DNA of 64,000 nt from Ascaphus truei (GCA_036426205.1 WSYH01000842.1:62001-126000); one strand, 5' to 3'; shown: positions 33,690 through 46,229, counted from the first letter of the stretch. The notes: generated by a model not told the origin, from the sequence alone. Numbers and translations are program-made.

Positions 33690-36640
33690 AACTAACCAGG
33701 AGAGGGGCAGTACTGAATTAGGTCATATCAAACAGTGTAGAAGTAATAACAAATATTCAAGTCTGGGAACATTTGGGAAACGGTGACAAATATACATATA
33801 TGGGTTCAACAAAGACTTAATTTTAGAAAGACAGAACTTTGTAAACTGGGGAATAATCTACAAGGTATAAATTGGGAAGAAGTTCTTGCAGGGAAAAATA
33901 TGGAAGATAAAGGGACAGTCTTTAAAACATTGTTAGGTTAGTACACTAGTAAGTGTATACCCTTGGATAATACATATAAAAGAAACCAGTCTAAACCAGT
34001 GTGGCCAAATAAACAGGTAGGGGAGGAAATGGACAAGAAGAGGAAGGCGTTTAGGTTCTTAAAGTTAGAAGGGACGGAGGCATCGTATCAGAATTATAAG
34101 GAATGTAACAAAAATTACGAAAAGGGCAATCAAATTAGCAAAAATGTCAAATGAAGGAAGAATTGCAATGGAAAGTAAGGTCAACCCTAAAAAGTTCTTC
34201 AAGTACCTTAATAACAAAAAAATGAGAAAAGAAAATATAAGACCCTTTCATTGTGAGATGGGCTGGCAGATTATTGGAGATAAGGAGAAGGCGAAGGTAT
34301 GAAATAAATTATTTCCCTCTCTATTTATTAAGAAGGAGATCATTGCACAGATACTGCAACAGGAGGAAGCCACAACCTCTATATTAACCAACATTTTGTT
34401 AACCAAGGAAGAAGGTGGCGTGATAAATTAAAGTAAATAAGGCACCTGGCCGATGGCATAAATCCAAGAGTTCTTAAGGAGACAAGTTCAGAAATAGCCA
34501 AACCGTTATATTAAATAGTCAAGGACTCCATTTCCACAGGCTCAGTACCACAAGATTGGCGTAAAGCAGATGTGGTGCATATATTTAAAAAGGGAGCTAG
34601 ATCACAACCGGGAAATTACAGACCTGTAATCCTGACTTCAATAGTGGGGAAACTACTTGAAGGTTTAGTATGGGATGATATTCAGGAATACCTAATGGAA
34701 AACAAAATTATTAGTAATATTCAGCATGGATTTATGAAGGATAGATCATGCCAAACTAACCTTATTAGTTTTTTTTTTTTAGGAGGTAAAGGGAATTTAG
34801 ACCAGGGTAATGCAGTTGATGTGGTCTACTTAGATTTTGCAAAGGCTTTTGATACGGTTCCACATGAGGTTAGTGAACAAAATAAAGCAAATTGGACTGG
34901 GTAAAAATATTTGAAACTGGATTGAAAACTGGTTGAAGGACAGACAACAGCGGTTGTCATAAATTGAACCCTTTCAGGTTGGGTTAAAGTTGTGAGTAGA
35001 GTACCTCAAGAATTGATACAGGGACCCCTGCTTTATAACTTGTTTATTAATGACCTTGAGGTTGGCATAGAGAGCAAAGTCTCCATCTTTGCTGATGACA
35101 CTAAATTGTGTAAGATAGTAGACTCAGAGCAAGATGTAATTTCTCTCCAGAAGGACTTGGATCGATTGGAAACTTGGGTAGGTAAATGGAAGATGAGGTT
35201 TAATACATATAAATGTAAGTTTATGTATTTGGGAAGGAAGATTTAACAGGCTACTTATAAATATATAGCTTGCTGGGAATCTGTGTTAACCTATGTCTGA
35301 CTGGTAGCAGTCAATTGGAGGCTGTGGCAGCTCCCCCCAGAGCTCACTCCTCCCCCCCAGAGCTCACTCCTCCACCCAGAGCTCACTCCTCCCCCCAGAG
35401 CTCACTCCTCCTCCTTCACCTTTTTAACTTGGGAGGTCATTTCATTTGCTGCAGGAACAGGACCCATAATGGGTCTTCCCCTCTCACAGAGGTAAAAGGA
35501 AGGGTTCACAGTGTAGTGTAGGACCTGCATTATTTTGGTTATACCTTGACATTGGTATGCAGGCTTATGACGCCTTTGGCCAAAGGGTTAACCAAATAAC
35601 CAAGTATTTAATATTAATATTATTATTGAAGTATTTAACTTTATACTTTTCATCATATATGTTTTGTCAATTGGATGCAGCGTTGGGCATCCCCCGTCTC
35701 TTGTTATATACCATTGCCACGCTCAGTAGCTCTCTGGTTGACATAAATATATTCATTATGTGGTGGGTGTGGGAGTTTGAGCTTGCTGGGAATCTGTATA
35801 AATGAAATAGGGCAAAATTAGGTCCATCATTGGAGAAGGATTTAAGAGTGATTGGGGACAGCAGGCTTAACAATACTGTAGTGCCCAATGTCTGGCTGTA
35901 GCTGCAAAGCCAAATTAGATCTTATCTTGCATACAACAAGAAAGCAAGCATTATTTTGCCACTGTATAAATCCTTGGTAAGACGACACGTTGAATAAGGA
36001 ATACAGTTTTGGTCACCACTCCATAAAAAGATGTTATGGAACTTGAAAAAGTACAGAGAAGAGCCACCAAATTAATAAAGGGGATGGAAAATCTGAGGAG
36101 AGGCTAGCTAAATTAGATTTATTTACATTAGAAAAGAGGCGTCTAAGAGGGGATATGATAACTATATACAAATATATTCGGGGACAGTACAAGGCACTTT
36201 CAAAAGAACTATTCCTCCCACGGGCAGTTCAAAGGACTCGGGGGGCATCCCTTAAGGTTGGAGGAAAGGAGATTTCACCAGCAACAAAGGAAAGGGTTCT
36301 TTACAATAAGGGCAGTTAAAATGTGGGATTCATTACCCATGGAGACTGTGATGGCAGATACAATAGATTTGTTAAAAAAAAAGTTGGATTTCTTGTTAGA
36401 AAGGAAAGGTATACAGGGATATACCAAATAAGTATACATGGGAAGGATGTTGATCCAGGGGGTAATCTAATTGCCAATATTTGGAGTCAGGAAGGAATTT
36501 CTTTTTCCCCTTATGAGATATCAGTGGATGATGTTACACTGGGCTTTTGTGTTTGCTTCCTCTTCCTATATTTGTATTTATATTGACTATCTGTCCTCTA
36601 AATGTAACATATATGGACTCGATGGACGTGTCTTATCAAC
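33690..36640 (+). mobile_element. Degenerate LINE with reverse transcriptase remnants
   Basis: Fragments in order: SQPGNYRPVILTSIVGKLLE (RT fingers), VVYLDFAKAFDTVPHE, GPLLYNLFINDL, SIFADDTKLCKIV (the ADD form of the RT catalytic motif), then the tail also seen at 2185-2830. Stops and frameshifts are spread throughout, so it is inactive. Motif order and tail suggest a Jockey/L2/CR1-type non-LTR element. A 0.5 kb insertion interrupts it at 35285-35780. Confidence 0.88.
35285..35780. mobile_element. Nested insertion in the LINE with 17-bp target-site duplication
   Basis: The 17 bp gcttgctgggaatctgt occurs at 35268-35284 and again at 35781-35797, on each side of sequence foreign to the LINE. 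The insert includes the phrase cctttggccaaagggttaac, shared with the foldback at 40020-40870, and a short array of cagagctcactcctcc. Confidence 0.8.
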
Positions 36641-36762
36641 CTCATCTAATACTAATCCCATTGCCTTGTCCCGTGGAAAGGGCAGACACACGTTCTTGTA
36701 CACGCCACGGACTGTGTTGTGACACTTTGTGGATCACTTTAACTTGCTTTTGCCCCACACAG

Positions 36763-36889
36763 CGGGACACAAGCTGAGTGGGAACTCCGCCCGGGGGAGG
36801 CGCGTTATTTTGCGTGGGCTGATCCCACGGGGAACAAAACGCTGATGTGGAGATGCTCCCAAACCGCGGGGGAACACAACCTGCTGAAG
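36763..36889 (+). CDS. VPS13C: VPS13C exon
   Basis: 127 nt, phase 2 to 0. Acceptor gccccacacag, donor gtgcgt. It encodes WELRPGEARYFAWADPTGNK and SQTAGEHNLLK. The ARxFAWADPTG block is a strong VPS13 landmark. Confidence 0.95.
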
Positions 36890-38008
36890 GTGCGTACATC
36901 TGCCGAGGCGGAGGGGGCGGTAAGAATCGCCAGAAGCCCCTGGGCTGCACCTTTGAGGCAAAATTAGTGGCTAAAACCTCAAGGAAAAGGCATCCCACTG
37001 GCAGCAATGGAGTTTTTGCCTCCATTTTGCAGCCAAGGGTCTTGAATCTTAGATTATGCAGAATAGAGGCTTCTCAGGCTGCAGGTTCACACACAAAGGA
37101 ATGTTTTATCGTAACAAGAGTATTTGTAGAAGTTGTATGTGTGCCGACAAGACCAGAAATTACATATATGTTCAGGCCGCGCTACAGTTAATGTTGGTGC
37201 TTTAGAAATAAATAAAAACTCTTAATAACGTTCTTCTTGGAAAGAACCTTTCTCCCAGCAAAATATGCACTACGTAAAATGCAAGTATCTGTGTCAGTGC
37301 AGCAGAAGAGGACCCAAGATTCAAAGTTCTGTGGGGAAGATCATGTGACCAGGCAGTCACTAAATACAATTGGTGCACTGCTAGAGAGAGGGCAGGGCTC
37401 AAAAAGGGGTGTGCCAGAGCCTGTTTCAGAAGAGGAAGGGGATGTGACTTTGTAAATGGTTGCTACAGAAACGAGAAATGCTTGTTACATTAGAATGCAT
37501 TAAAAGTTGTTTAACAAAATAAACAAATGCTACAGTTTTTCGCATAGTACAGAACTGATTTTTTTTTTTTTTTTAAACACACGTAGGGTATTTGTTGGTT
37601 AATGAACCCTGACCAAAGCTGCCAATGAATAGAACACGTTACGTAGTTACAGGCACTTCTCTGAAAATGTTTGTGCACTTGAAAACGCCTGATTGGGTGC
37701 GGCAGGGACCATTGGGTGTCTTGGTAGGATACGCATGTCAGGAAAGATCACACACCGAGCCAGAGTAATTATATATTGAAACTCTGTGTTGCAATTCCAT
37801 AGTCGGCTCGTCTCACACGTGTGCCACATCTATGTATTCATTTTGGTATGGAGATGGTTAACCCTTCACTGCAAGAGGTGGCCTGTACCACGTTGCTTAG
37901 CTCCTCTGGCAGAGGCGGGGTTATAGCACACGAGTATCCCCCCTCCCCCGTGCAAAGACAGGTCCCGGTGGGAAACTGCTCCTCACACTGCAGTGTATTC
38001 CTTGGCAG
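36890..38008. other. Intron, nothing recognised
   Basis: A/T-rich in parts, with a poly-T at 37559-37574. No exon or clear transposon is visible. Confidence 0.6.
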
Positions 38009-38244
38009 GATGAATGCGGGCAGTTTGCATACAACCAGAACATACAGATCCACTGGGTGTCATTCCTGGACGGGCGCCAGAGGGTTCTGCTGTTCACGGA
38101 AGATGTGGCCTTGGTGTCCAAAGCCCGTCAGGCCGAGGAGATGGAGCAGCCGGATCAGGAAATCAACGTGTCCATCCACAGCCTGGGCCTCTCTCTCATC
38201 AACAATGAGACCAAGCAAGAAATCTCCTACATTGGTATCACCAG
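38009..38244 (+). CDS. VPS13C: VPS13C exon
   Basis: 236 nt, phase 0 to 2. Acceptor ttccttggcag, donor gtactc. It encodes IQIHWVSFLDGRQRVLLFTE, DVALVSKARQAEEMEQPDQE and LGLSLINNETKQEISYIGIT. Confidence 0.97.
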
Positions 38245-38915
38245 GTACTCGCACGTGCCTGCAGTGAATTCGATATATACACTGGCGACACACTTTATTC
38301 TAGCTCGGCTAGTCCCACGAATTCGGGTATACCCGGGTGTATTGAGGTTTGTGACTGTTTTCTGCCCGAGTGCATTGAGGTATTTTCCAGGCAGGGATTG
38401 AAGCATATTATTCCCGCTGGCTGCAATACTGCACAGTATATATATATATATACTGCATTACAATTCATGAATTTATGCCATCTGGTAGACACGCGAAGCA
38501 TTGCAGCCTATTAAATCCAAATCATTATCATTTAACAGATCAGCCGCCCATCAGCCAGGCATGAACCCAGGCTGGGAAGGCAAATGCAACGGGGCTTGTC
38601 AGAGGTGAGGAGCGGCGCATTCCAGGTATCTGCCAGGTACATACTGGGTATTTGCTCGAATAAAGTGTGTCGGTGCAGTACTGGTAATGTGGTAAGAGTG
38701 ACGGAGTGAGCACTCCGCACTGTATCAGAAAGTAGAGAATACAGCCGTCCCCCAAGAAAATAGAAGCCCAGCAGAGTCCTTAGACTGATTTGCAAAGTTA
38801 ATTATGCGAAGTTGTCTTTCACCAAATATAATTCCATCTCCGCAGTCGTCTTTCTTACGGGAGAGAGTAAGGCAGCAGGGATCAGAAGCTCTAATTACGG
38901 TCAGTGGTTGACATA
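38245..38915. other. Intron, nothing recognised
   Basis: A short (ta)n run lies at 38437-38452. No exon or clear repeat. Confidence 0.6.
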
Positions 38916-38919
38916 ATCC

Positions 38920-39100
38920 ACCGATGGCTGACTCCAGTCCTCGAGGGCCACAAACGGGCCAGGTGTTGGGGATATCGCTGCTTCAGCACAGGTGGCTGAG
39001 CCACCTGTGCTGATCAGCGTAGCCCAACCCCGGGGGGGGGGGGGGGGGGGGTGGCCCGTTGGTGGCCCTTGAGGACTGGAGTTGGCCACCTGTGGCAGTC
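38920..39100. mobile_element. hAT-like foldback MITE, family 1
   Basis: ccgatggctgactccagtcc at the left, ggactggagttggccacctg at the right, and a poly-G run (39032-39050) in the loop. Confidence 0.75.
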
Positions 39101-39229
39101 TTTTGGGTCTTTCTTCTGTAAGTGGAAGTTCTAGGCCGGTGGAAGTGCTCACTGAGCTAATTGTCCCTAACACAATCTGAAGTGTCATGCTGACAGACAC
39201 TGAAAGCCTGTTGGTTTTATGCCTCGTAG

Positions 39230-39377
39230 TTCTGGAGTCGTCTGGGAGATGATGCCAAAGCTGAAGTGGAAACCCTTCAACCAGAAGCAGATAATGCAGT
39301 TGGAACAAGCCTACAAGACATACCTCAACGCTACATCCAAGGAGTTGGGATGGATTGAAATAGACAGCAAATTTAAG
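39230..39377 (+). CDS. VPS13C: VPS13C exon
   Basis: 148 nt, phase 2 to 0. Acceptor gcctcgtag, donor gtgggc. It encodes SGVVWEMMPKLKWKPFNQKQ and IMQLEQAYKTYL, the start of the C-terminal RBG part. Confidence 0.94.
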
Positions 39378-39493
39378 GTGGGCAAAGTAATAGAGTCCTA
39401 ACCCATCCACTGCTTAGGGGCCTGTGGCATGTTGCTGTGCCGAACTGTGCCTTTTAGCCGTATAAAACTAACTTTGATCTCTTATCGGCTTAG

Positions 39494-39634
39494 GTCTCCT
39501 TCAGCACGGTCCCAATGGGAATGCTCCTGCCAGTTAAGTGTAGCATCAGGAGAAACTTCCTGTCTGGCATCCACGTCGAGTTCAAGCAGTCTCCTCACCA
39601 GAGGAGCTTACGGGCTCAGTTATACTGGCTGCAG
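39494..39634 (+). CDS. VPS13C: VPS13C exon
   Basis: 141 nt, 47 codons, phase 0 to 0. Acceptor atcggcttag, donor gtaaag. It encodes PMGMLLPVKCSIRRNFLSGI and VEFKQSPHQRSLRAQLYWLQ. Confidence 0.96.
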
Positions 39635-40019
39635 GTAAAGTTCAAGCATGCAAGAGGCGCCTGTGATCCACCGCGTGGAGCATTGAATCCTTGTACAATG
39701 CGTTCCTCGGCATTTTCCAAAGCGTAGGCCAAAATCTGGAAGAGGTTGAGATGGGAGATTTGGAACAACAAGGGGAGGGGTAATAATTAGAATAAGGGGC
39801 TGCATGAATTTCTGCATCTCCATAAAACCGGCGCTGGTCTAAACCGATGTACTGCACCCAGGAAACGGGGGTCACACGGAGGAGACTTTATTATGAACTG
39901 TAATATAAGGACACCGAGTGTTTCCTATGGGGCTTATACCCAATAGAGTGCAAGTGCAAATCCTTAGAAGTGAAATGAGGTCCTAATTGGCCTATTGAAA
40001 TAATTCTAAAGTGACTGGT

Positions 40020-40870
40020 AGTGAATATATTTAATCACTTAGAACACTTATAGTGAACTACAGATGTGGTACAAATAAAATACTACAAAAAATAAAATAC
40101 AAAGGGAGCCCAGAGCTACCTCCAATATGACAAAAATACACAGTGAAATGTCTGTGTGTGTGTGTGTGTGTATATATATATCTATATAGATATAGATATA
40201 GATATCTATATCTTGAAAAAGGGTCATTCAGTTTAACCCCTTTGGCCAAAGCATTATAAGCCTGTGAGCAACTTCAAGGCATGACCAGATATCGCAGGTC
40301 CTAACACTAACTGATTCAAATTCTTATTTACCTGTATAATTACAGGAAGAATGATCTGCATTGGATCTGTCACAAATAGCTGCATGAAAAGACCTGTACA
40401 TATGGAAAGTGGGGAGGGGCGAGCTTAAAACCTGGGGAGGAGGGGCTACTAACCTCCGAAACAGCTGAGACCAACTGGACAAAGTTAACAAACACACAGA
40501 TACCTAGTAAGCTCATATAAACCCCAAATTACCACTATATATATATAGCTATAGATATATATTATATATATATAGTATATATTAGATATATATATATATT
40601 TCTCGCAAGTGTCAAAAGGAGTGCTACTAAGCGTGGCACTGTATACTACAAAAAACAAAGTGGCTCGCAGGCTTATAATGCTTTGGCCAAAGGGTTAAAC
40701 TAAATGACCCTTTTTTCAAGATATATATATATATATATAGGTATTTCACTGTGTATTTTTGTCATATCGGAAGTAGCTCTGGGCTCCCTTTGTGTTTTTG
40801 TATGTGTTGTATACAGTGCCACGCCCAGTAGCACTCCTTTTAACATTTATATACATATATAGTTATTTTG
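40020..40870. mobile_element. Large foldback element (about 0.85 kb)
   Basis: The left arm (caaagggagcccagagctac; aaaaagggtcattcagttta; cctttggccaaagcattata) recurs inverted on the right (ataatgctttggccaaaggg; gacccttttttcaagatata; gtagctctgggctccctttg). Several (ta)n runs lie in and beside the loop. No coding capacity. Related pieces at 14935-15045 and 35570-35780. Confidence 0.75.
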
Positions 40871-41745
40871 TGGTAATTTGGAGGGTTTATATGTGCTTAC
40901 TCGGTATCTGTGTGTTTGTTGACAAATAAAATACACCCAGCGCAGTGTGTATGATATTGCAAACCAAATATCGGCATATAACCGGCAGCCGCTGATTGCA
41001 GCTCTAAGCCCTCGGTGGATTGCGTTTTCAATCCCGTATAGCAGATTTCCAGGTCGTGGTGAGCGCAGGTCTATATATAGGAATATAAGAGAACACGCAA
41101 TAGTGCAATATGCCTGTATCCTATTTTAGAATATGTATGTAACTCCACTGGGATATACGCGCATATTCCCTATTCTTTTACACGTGTCCCAAATCCGTGG
41201 CTATGGGATTGGTCCTGTAACCCCTGAGGAGAGAGGACCTTTGCTGTCTTTAGGAGAGAGGACCTTTGCAAGTGAAAGGTGAAGGGCCAATAGTGCAGAC
41301 TGTAAAGTATTTGATCAATAGAACAAGAATACAAATGTCACACGCACATGGTGTCAAATCAATAAAGCATGAAACGGGACAGGCGGCGCTCTCACGCTCC
41401 TCTCTGTGCTTTCTACGTCTCTCTCAGGCGGGTGGATGATCGGCAGCACTGTACCGGTGTCCTTCCTCTCCCGGTCTGCTCTGAGACCTGTGTTTTCTTT
41501 TATATTCTTCTATTTGACCTGCGCTCCCCACGACCTGCCCTGGGGAACTGTGATATAAGGCAGGTGGTAAAGGGCAGGAGATTCAATTGCTGACCGATCT
41601 GTGAAGTGATCAGTTTGGCGCATAACTGTCAATATATAAAGAAGCGTACGCAGGTGAAATAAGATGTCTGAAGATGGGGCTCAGTAAGTGCTTAACATGA
41701 CCACGGTAATGTGTAATAATTGGTAATGCACACACTGCTTTTCAG
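40870..41745. other. Intron, nothing recognised
   Basis: No exon or clear transposon is visible. Confidence 0.6.
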
Positions 41746-41827
41746 GTGGATAACCAGCTTCCTGGTTCCATGTTTCCTGCCGTGTTCCATCCCGTCGCCC
41801 CTCCCAAATCCATAGCTTTGGACTCAG
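41746..41827 (+). CDS. VPS13C: VPS13C exon
   Basis: 82 nt, phase 0 to 1. Acceptor tgcttttcag, donor gtacag. It encodes VDNQLPGSMFPAVFHPVAPP and KSIALDS, nearly invariant in VPS13A/C. Confidence 0.96.
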
Positions 41828-42149
41828 GTACAGAAAGAGGAGACCCCAGCATTTCACTAGCCCTAACCAACTTTCTCATCCGCTTTGTGTAACCGTTTGG
41901 CTGCGAAGGTGGAGAAGTTGAGGTGTGACATTAGAATGGCATTGAGATACTCTGCATCGTTATACACAGCGCTGCTGTTTGGAGAGTACTTATGCATTGG
42001 GAGAAGTCCTGAAAACAGTGGGATTTTGGGAAAGCGTGAAAATGTTTCATTTCCTTCTGTGTTTTTCTTTTTTTTATTTTGAAAATCCGAGAACACGTGT
42101 TTTTAGGGTAACATTGTAAATCTGTGTACTGGAAACTTATGGTTTAGCG

Positions 42150-42469
42150 CAAGGATGGGCAACTCCAGTCCTCAAGGGCCACCAACTGGTCAGGGGTTCA
42201 GGATATCCCTGCTTCAGCACAGGTGGCTCAGTCATGATGACTAACTCCAACCCTCGAGCCACCAACCAGCCAGGTATTGGGGATATCCCTGCTTCAGCAC
42301 TTCAGCACTCAGTCTTCGACTGAGCCACTGATTGAGCCACCTGTGCTGAAGCAGGGATATCCCTAATACTAATAATAATCAGTCTGACTGAGCCACCTGT
42401 GCTGAAGCAGGGATATCCCTAGTACCTGACTGGTTGGTGGCCCTTGAGGACTTGAGTTGGCCACCCCTG
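42150..42469. mobile_element. hAT-like foldback MITE, family 1, with 8-bp TSD
   Basis: Ends are caaggatgggcaactccagt and gagttggccacccctg. The flanks gtttagcg (42142-42149) and gtttagcc (42470-42477) form an 8 bp target-site duplication with one mismatch, as expected for hAT elements. The internal arms are multiply repeated. Confidence 0.88.
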
Positions 42470-42533
42470 GTTTAGCCAAATGCTAGATCTGTGATTTCTC
42501 TCCGTTAACCCCAGAATGTGCTTTGTGTTTTAG

Positions 42534-42603
42534 AGCCCAAGCCTTTTATCGACGTCAGCATTATTACCAGGTTCAATGAGTTCAGCAAAGTCATGCAGTT
42601 TAA
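42534..42603 (+). CDS. VPS13C: VPS13C exon
   Basis: 70 nt, phase 1 to 2; the shortest clean exon. Acceptor tttgtgttttag, donor gtaagt. It encodes EPKPFIDVSIITRFNEFSKV. Confidence 0.95.
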
Positions 42604-42848
42604 GTAAGTACAACAGGAGGCCGCGAGCCCCGATGCTACGCCCAACGTGACCAGTCCTACAGTCCAACACTTATCTGTCAGGGTCTCCTTGTTACATGCG
42701 TTGGCCAAAGCACTGCAAGTACATGTCCATGGAAATACATGTCCCGGTGTGGAGGTCACCACGCATGGGGGAACGTGGAACGATTCGCACCCTCGCCTGG
42801 CGTGCTGCGTGTACGTTTAACCCTTTCCCTGCCTGTGTGTATCCATAG

Positions 42849-42960
42849 ATACTTCATGGTTCTGATCCAGAGCATGGCTTTGAAGGTCGATCAAGGATTC
42901 CTGGCTGCAATCATTGGGCTTTTCACTCCAGCGACGGATCCTGAAGCTGAAAGACAGCGG
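42849..42960 (+). CDS. VPS13C: VPS13C exon
   Basis: 112 nt, phase 2 to 0. Acceptor tatccatag, donor gttagt (weaker than its neighbours). It encodes YFMVLIQSMALKVDQGFLAA, IIGLFTPATDPEAERQR. Confidence 0.95.
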
Positions 42961-43075
42961 GTTAGTGGATGAGCTGTCTGAGCATGTCCCGTTTACCATT
43001 GCAAGCCTGAGGTGTATATTGGGGGGTTTGTTCGTGCCTACATTAGTGACCGTGTTTGTATTTATTAACACGCAG

Positions 43076-43189
43076 ACCCACCTGATCCAGAAAGACCTGG
43101 ACGCCCTGAGCACAGAGCTGATGGAATCGTCCATGACGGACATCACCACTCTGAGCTTCTTCGAACACTTCCATATCTCTCCAGTGAAG
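43076..43189 (+). CDS. VPS13C: VPS13C exon
   Basis: 114 nt, 38 codons, phase 0 to 0. Acceptor aacacgcag, donor gtaact. It encodes LIQKDLDALSTELMESSMTD and LSFFEHFHISPVK. Confidence 0.96.
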
Positions 43190-43489
43190 GTAACTCGCCT
43201 TTCCTTGTGTAACACGCCAGGTACCCGATGATCCAGGCAGATTTCTACGGCCCGGGATGTTGGTGGAGAGGCTAACATTTGAACTAATTTGGGGCAATTA
43301 AATTCTTTGCAGTGTTAATGGTGGGATGCAGTACTGCTGAATGAAACGAAGGCTGACCTATATTCTTATAATAGTCTAATGAGAACAGTCTGTGGAGTAG
43401 TAAGTGTTGTACAATGGAAGGAGATAGATGGGACACCTGTGTCGTAGTCGGCTTACAGAAGGACAATGACATAGAGAGGAACCCCTGTT

Positions 43490-45645
43490 TCCGGGAGTCG
43501 GAGGAACAGACCCAGGCGGTTCCCCACTTCCCTTGGGGTGGTACAGAACAAGAGGGTTCCCCACTGCCCTTGGGGAGGGACAGACCAAGAGGGATCCCCA
43601 CTGCCCTTGGGGAGGAACAGACCCAGAGCTTTCCCCATTGCCCTTGGGGAGGCAGACACGGAGGGTTCCCCACTGCCCTTGGGGAGGAACAGACCCAGAG
43701 GGTTCCCCACTGCCCTTGGGGAGGAACAGACCCAGAGGGTTCCCCACTGCCCTTGGGGAGGCAGACACGGAGGGTTCCCCACTGCCCTTGGGGAGGCAGA
43801 CACGGAGGGTTCCCCACTGCCCTTGGGGAGGCAGGGCATGGTGAACCTCCGTGTCTGCCTCCCCAAGGGCAGTGGGGAACCCTCCGTGTCTGCCTCCCCA
43901 AGGGCAGTGGGAACCCTCGTGGCTGCCTCCCCAATGGCAGTGGGGAACCCTCCGTTCTGCCTCCCCAAGGGCAGTGGGGAACCCTCCTTTCTGCTCCCCA
44001 GGGGCATGGGAACCCTCCGGACTGCCATCANNNNNNNNNTCCCCAAGGGCAGTGGGGAACCCTCCGTGTCTGACTCCCAAGGGCAGTGGGGAACCCTCCG
44101 TCTGCCTCCCCAAGGGCAGTGGGGAAACCCTCCGTGTCTGCCTCCCAAGGGCAGTGGGAAAACCCTCCGTGTTGCCCTCCCAAGGGCAGTGGGGAACGCC
44201 TCCCGTGGGATCCGTTGCCTCCCCAAGGGCAGGAGTGGGGAACCACTCACCGTTTCTGCCCCCAAGGGCAGTGGGGAACCCTCCGTGTCTCCTCCCCAAG
44301 GCAGTGGGGAACCCTCCGGTCTGCCTCCCCAAGGCAGTGGGGAACCTCCGTGTTGCTCCCCAAGGGCAGTGGGGAACTCGTGAGGCTCCCCAAGGGGCAG
44401 TGGGGAACCCTCCGTGTCTTGCCTCCCAAGGGGCAAGTGGGGAACCCTCGGTCTGCCTCCCCAAGGGCAGTGGGGAACCCTCCGTTTGCCTCCCAAGGGC
44501 AGGTGGGGAACCCTCCGTGTCTGCCTCCCCAAGGGCAGTGGGAAACCTCCGTGTCTGCTCCCCAAGGGGCAGTGGGGAAACCCTCAGTGTCTGCCTCCAA
44601 GGGCAGTGGGGAACCCTCCGTGTCGCGCCCCCCAAGGGCAGTGGGGAACCCTTGTATCTGCTCCCCAAGGGCAGTGGGGGAACCTCCGTATCTGTTACCC
44701 AGGGCAGTGGGGAACCCTCCGTGTCTGCCTCCCCAAGGGCAGTGGGGAACCCTCCGTGTCTGCCTCCCCAAGGGCAGTGGGGAACCCTCCGTGTCTGCCT
44801 CCCCAAGGGCAGTGGGGAACCCTCCGTGTCTGCCTCCCAAGTGCAGTGGGAACCCTCCGTGCTGCATCCCCAAGGGCAGTGGGGAACCCTCCGTGCTGGC
44901 CTCCCCAAGGGCAGTGGGGAACCTCCGTGTCTGCCTCCCCAAGGGCAGTGGGGAACCTGGGTCTGTTCCTCCCCAAGGGCAGTGGGGAACCCTGTATCTG
45001 CCTCCCCAAGGGCAGTGGGGAAACCTCCGTTGTCTGCCTCCCCAAGGGCATAGTGGGGAAACCCTCCGTGTCTGCCTCCCCAAGGGCAAGTGGGGAACCC
45101 TCCGTGTCTCTCCCCAAGGGCAGTGGGGGAACCCTCCGTATTGCCTCCCCAAGGGCAGTGGGGAACCCTCTGGGTCTGTTCCTCCCCAAGGGTCAGTGGG
45201 GAACCCTCGTGTCTGCCTCCCCAAGGGCAGTGGGGAACCCTCTGGGTCTGTTCCTCCCCAAGGGCAGTGGGGGAACCCGCGTGTCTGCCTCCCCAAGGGA
45301 GTGGGGGATCCCTCTTGGTCTGTCCTCCCCAAGGGCAGTGGGGATCCTCTTGGTCGTCCCTCCCAAGGAGGCAGTGGGAACCCCTTGCTTGTCCCTCCCC
45401 AAAGGCAGTGGGGAACCCCTCCGTGCTGCCTCCCAAGGGCAGTGGGGAACCCTCGTGTCTGCCTCCCCAAGGGCCAGTGGGGAACCCTCCCGTGCCTGCC
45501 TCCCCAAGGGCAGTGGGGAAACCTCCGTGTCTGAATTCCCCAAGGGCAGTGGGGAACCCTCGTGTATGCCTCCCCAAGGGCGTGGGGACCTCCTGGGTCT
45601 GTTGGGAGGCAGACACGGAGGGTTCCCCACTGCCCTTGGGCTTCG
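43490..45645. repeat. Thirty-five-bp minisatellite with polarity switches (about 2.1 kb)
   Basis: Unit tgcctccccaagggcagtgg plus ggaaccctccgtgtc, period 35, roughly 60 copies. Copies run in one orientation at 43490-43836, in the opposite one at 43840-45605, and flip again at 45606-45640. The gap of Ns at 44031-44039 lies within it. Very long frames on both strands (up to about 750 codons) are by-products. It fills most of the intron between two VPS13C exons. Confidence 0.97.
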
Positions 45646-45883
45646 GTCACACAGCGTCTGTGCTGTATTATCACACTGAACTCCCTGCGTTCAAGTTCAA
45701 TCTCCACACAGACACACAACATATCCCCAAATTGCAGGTGGTTTTGTTGTGTGTTCTGGTTATACCGCGCCGGCACGTTCACTGCTTTTTCTGTGCTGTG
45801 TATTAGTTTGCATAAAGGGTACTGCCAGATTTGGGGCCGCTTCACCCCCCCCCCCCCCCCCCCTCTGCCTTCTCTCTGCGTAG

Positions 45884-46023
45884 TTACACCTGAGCCTCTC
45901 GCTGGGAGCGGGCGCCGAAGAGGCCAACGCGGAGGATCGGGAAATCGTCGCCATCCACTCCGTCAATCTGCTGCTGAAGAGCATCGGGGCCACTCTTACC
46001 GACGTGGACGATTTGATTTTCAA
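45884..46023 (+). CDS. VPS13C: VPS13C exon
   Basis: 140 nt, phase 0 to 2. Acceptor tctctgcgtag behind a long poly-C/pyrimidine tract; donor gtgagc. It encodes LHLSLSLGAGAEEANAEDRE and VNLLLKSIGATLTDVDDLIF. Confidence 0.96.
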
Positions 46024-46229
46024 GTGAGCGTTCCCATGAGTCCCGGGGATTAGGATAAGGCGCCTTTTTGTAACGGCTCTGTGGCGTCAGGGGCAGAACA
46101 AAGCTGGGAGAGGAGGGGCACGTATCTTGCAGTAGGGCCGCGCACTTCAACCTTTTCTCCAATGGGGCAAGATCAGAAAACGTTTAGTAGCAGAAGGAGC
46201 GCAAGCTTATTATTCAAGCATCCGGTTTT

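Noticed and set aside
33690..36640. Retrovirus or endogenous viral element
   Set aside because: The RT motifs, the tail and the lack of LTRs, gag, protease or env fit a non-LTR LINE. The copy is full of stops.
43376..45845. Very long open frames (over 700 codons on -, up to about 480 on +) in the 35 bp array
   Set aside because: They consist only of the minisatellite translated in rotating frames, on both strands, and span an N-gap. They lie within a VPS13C intron.
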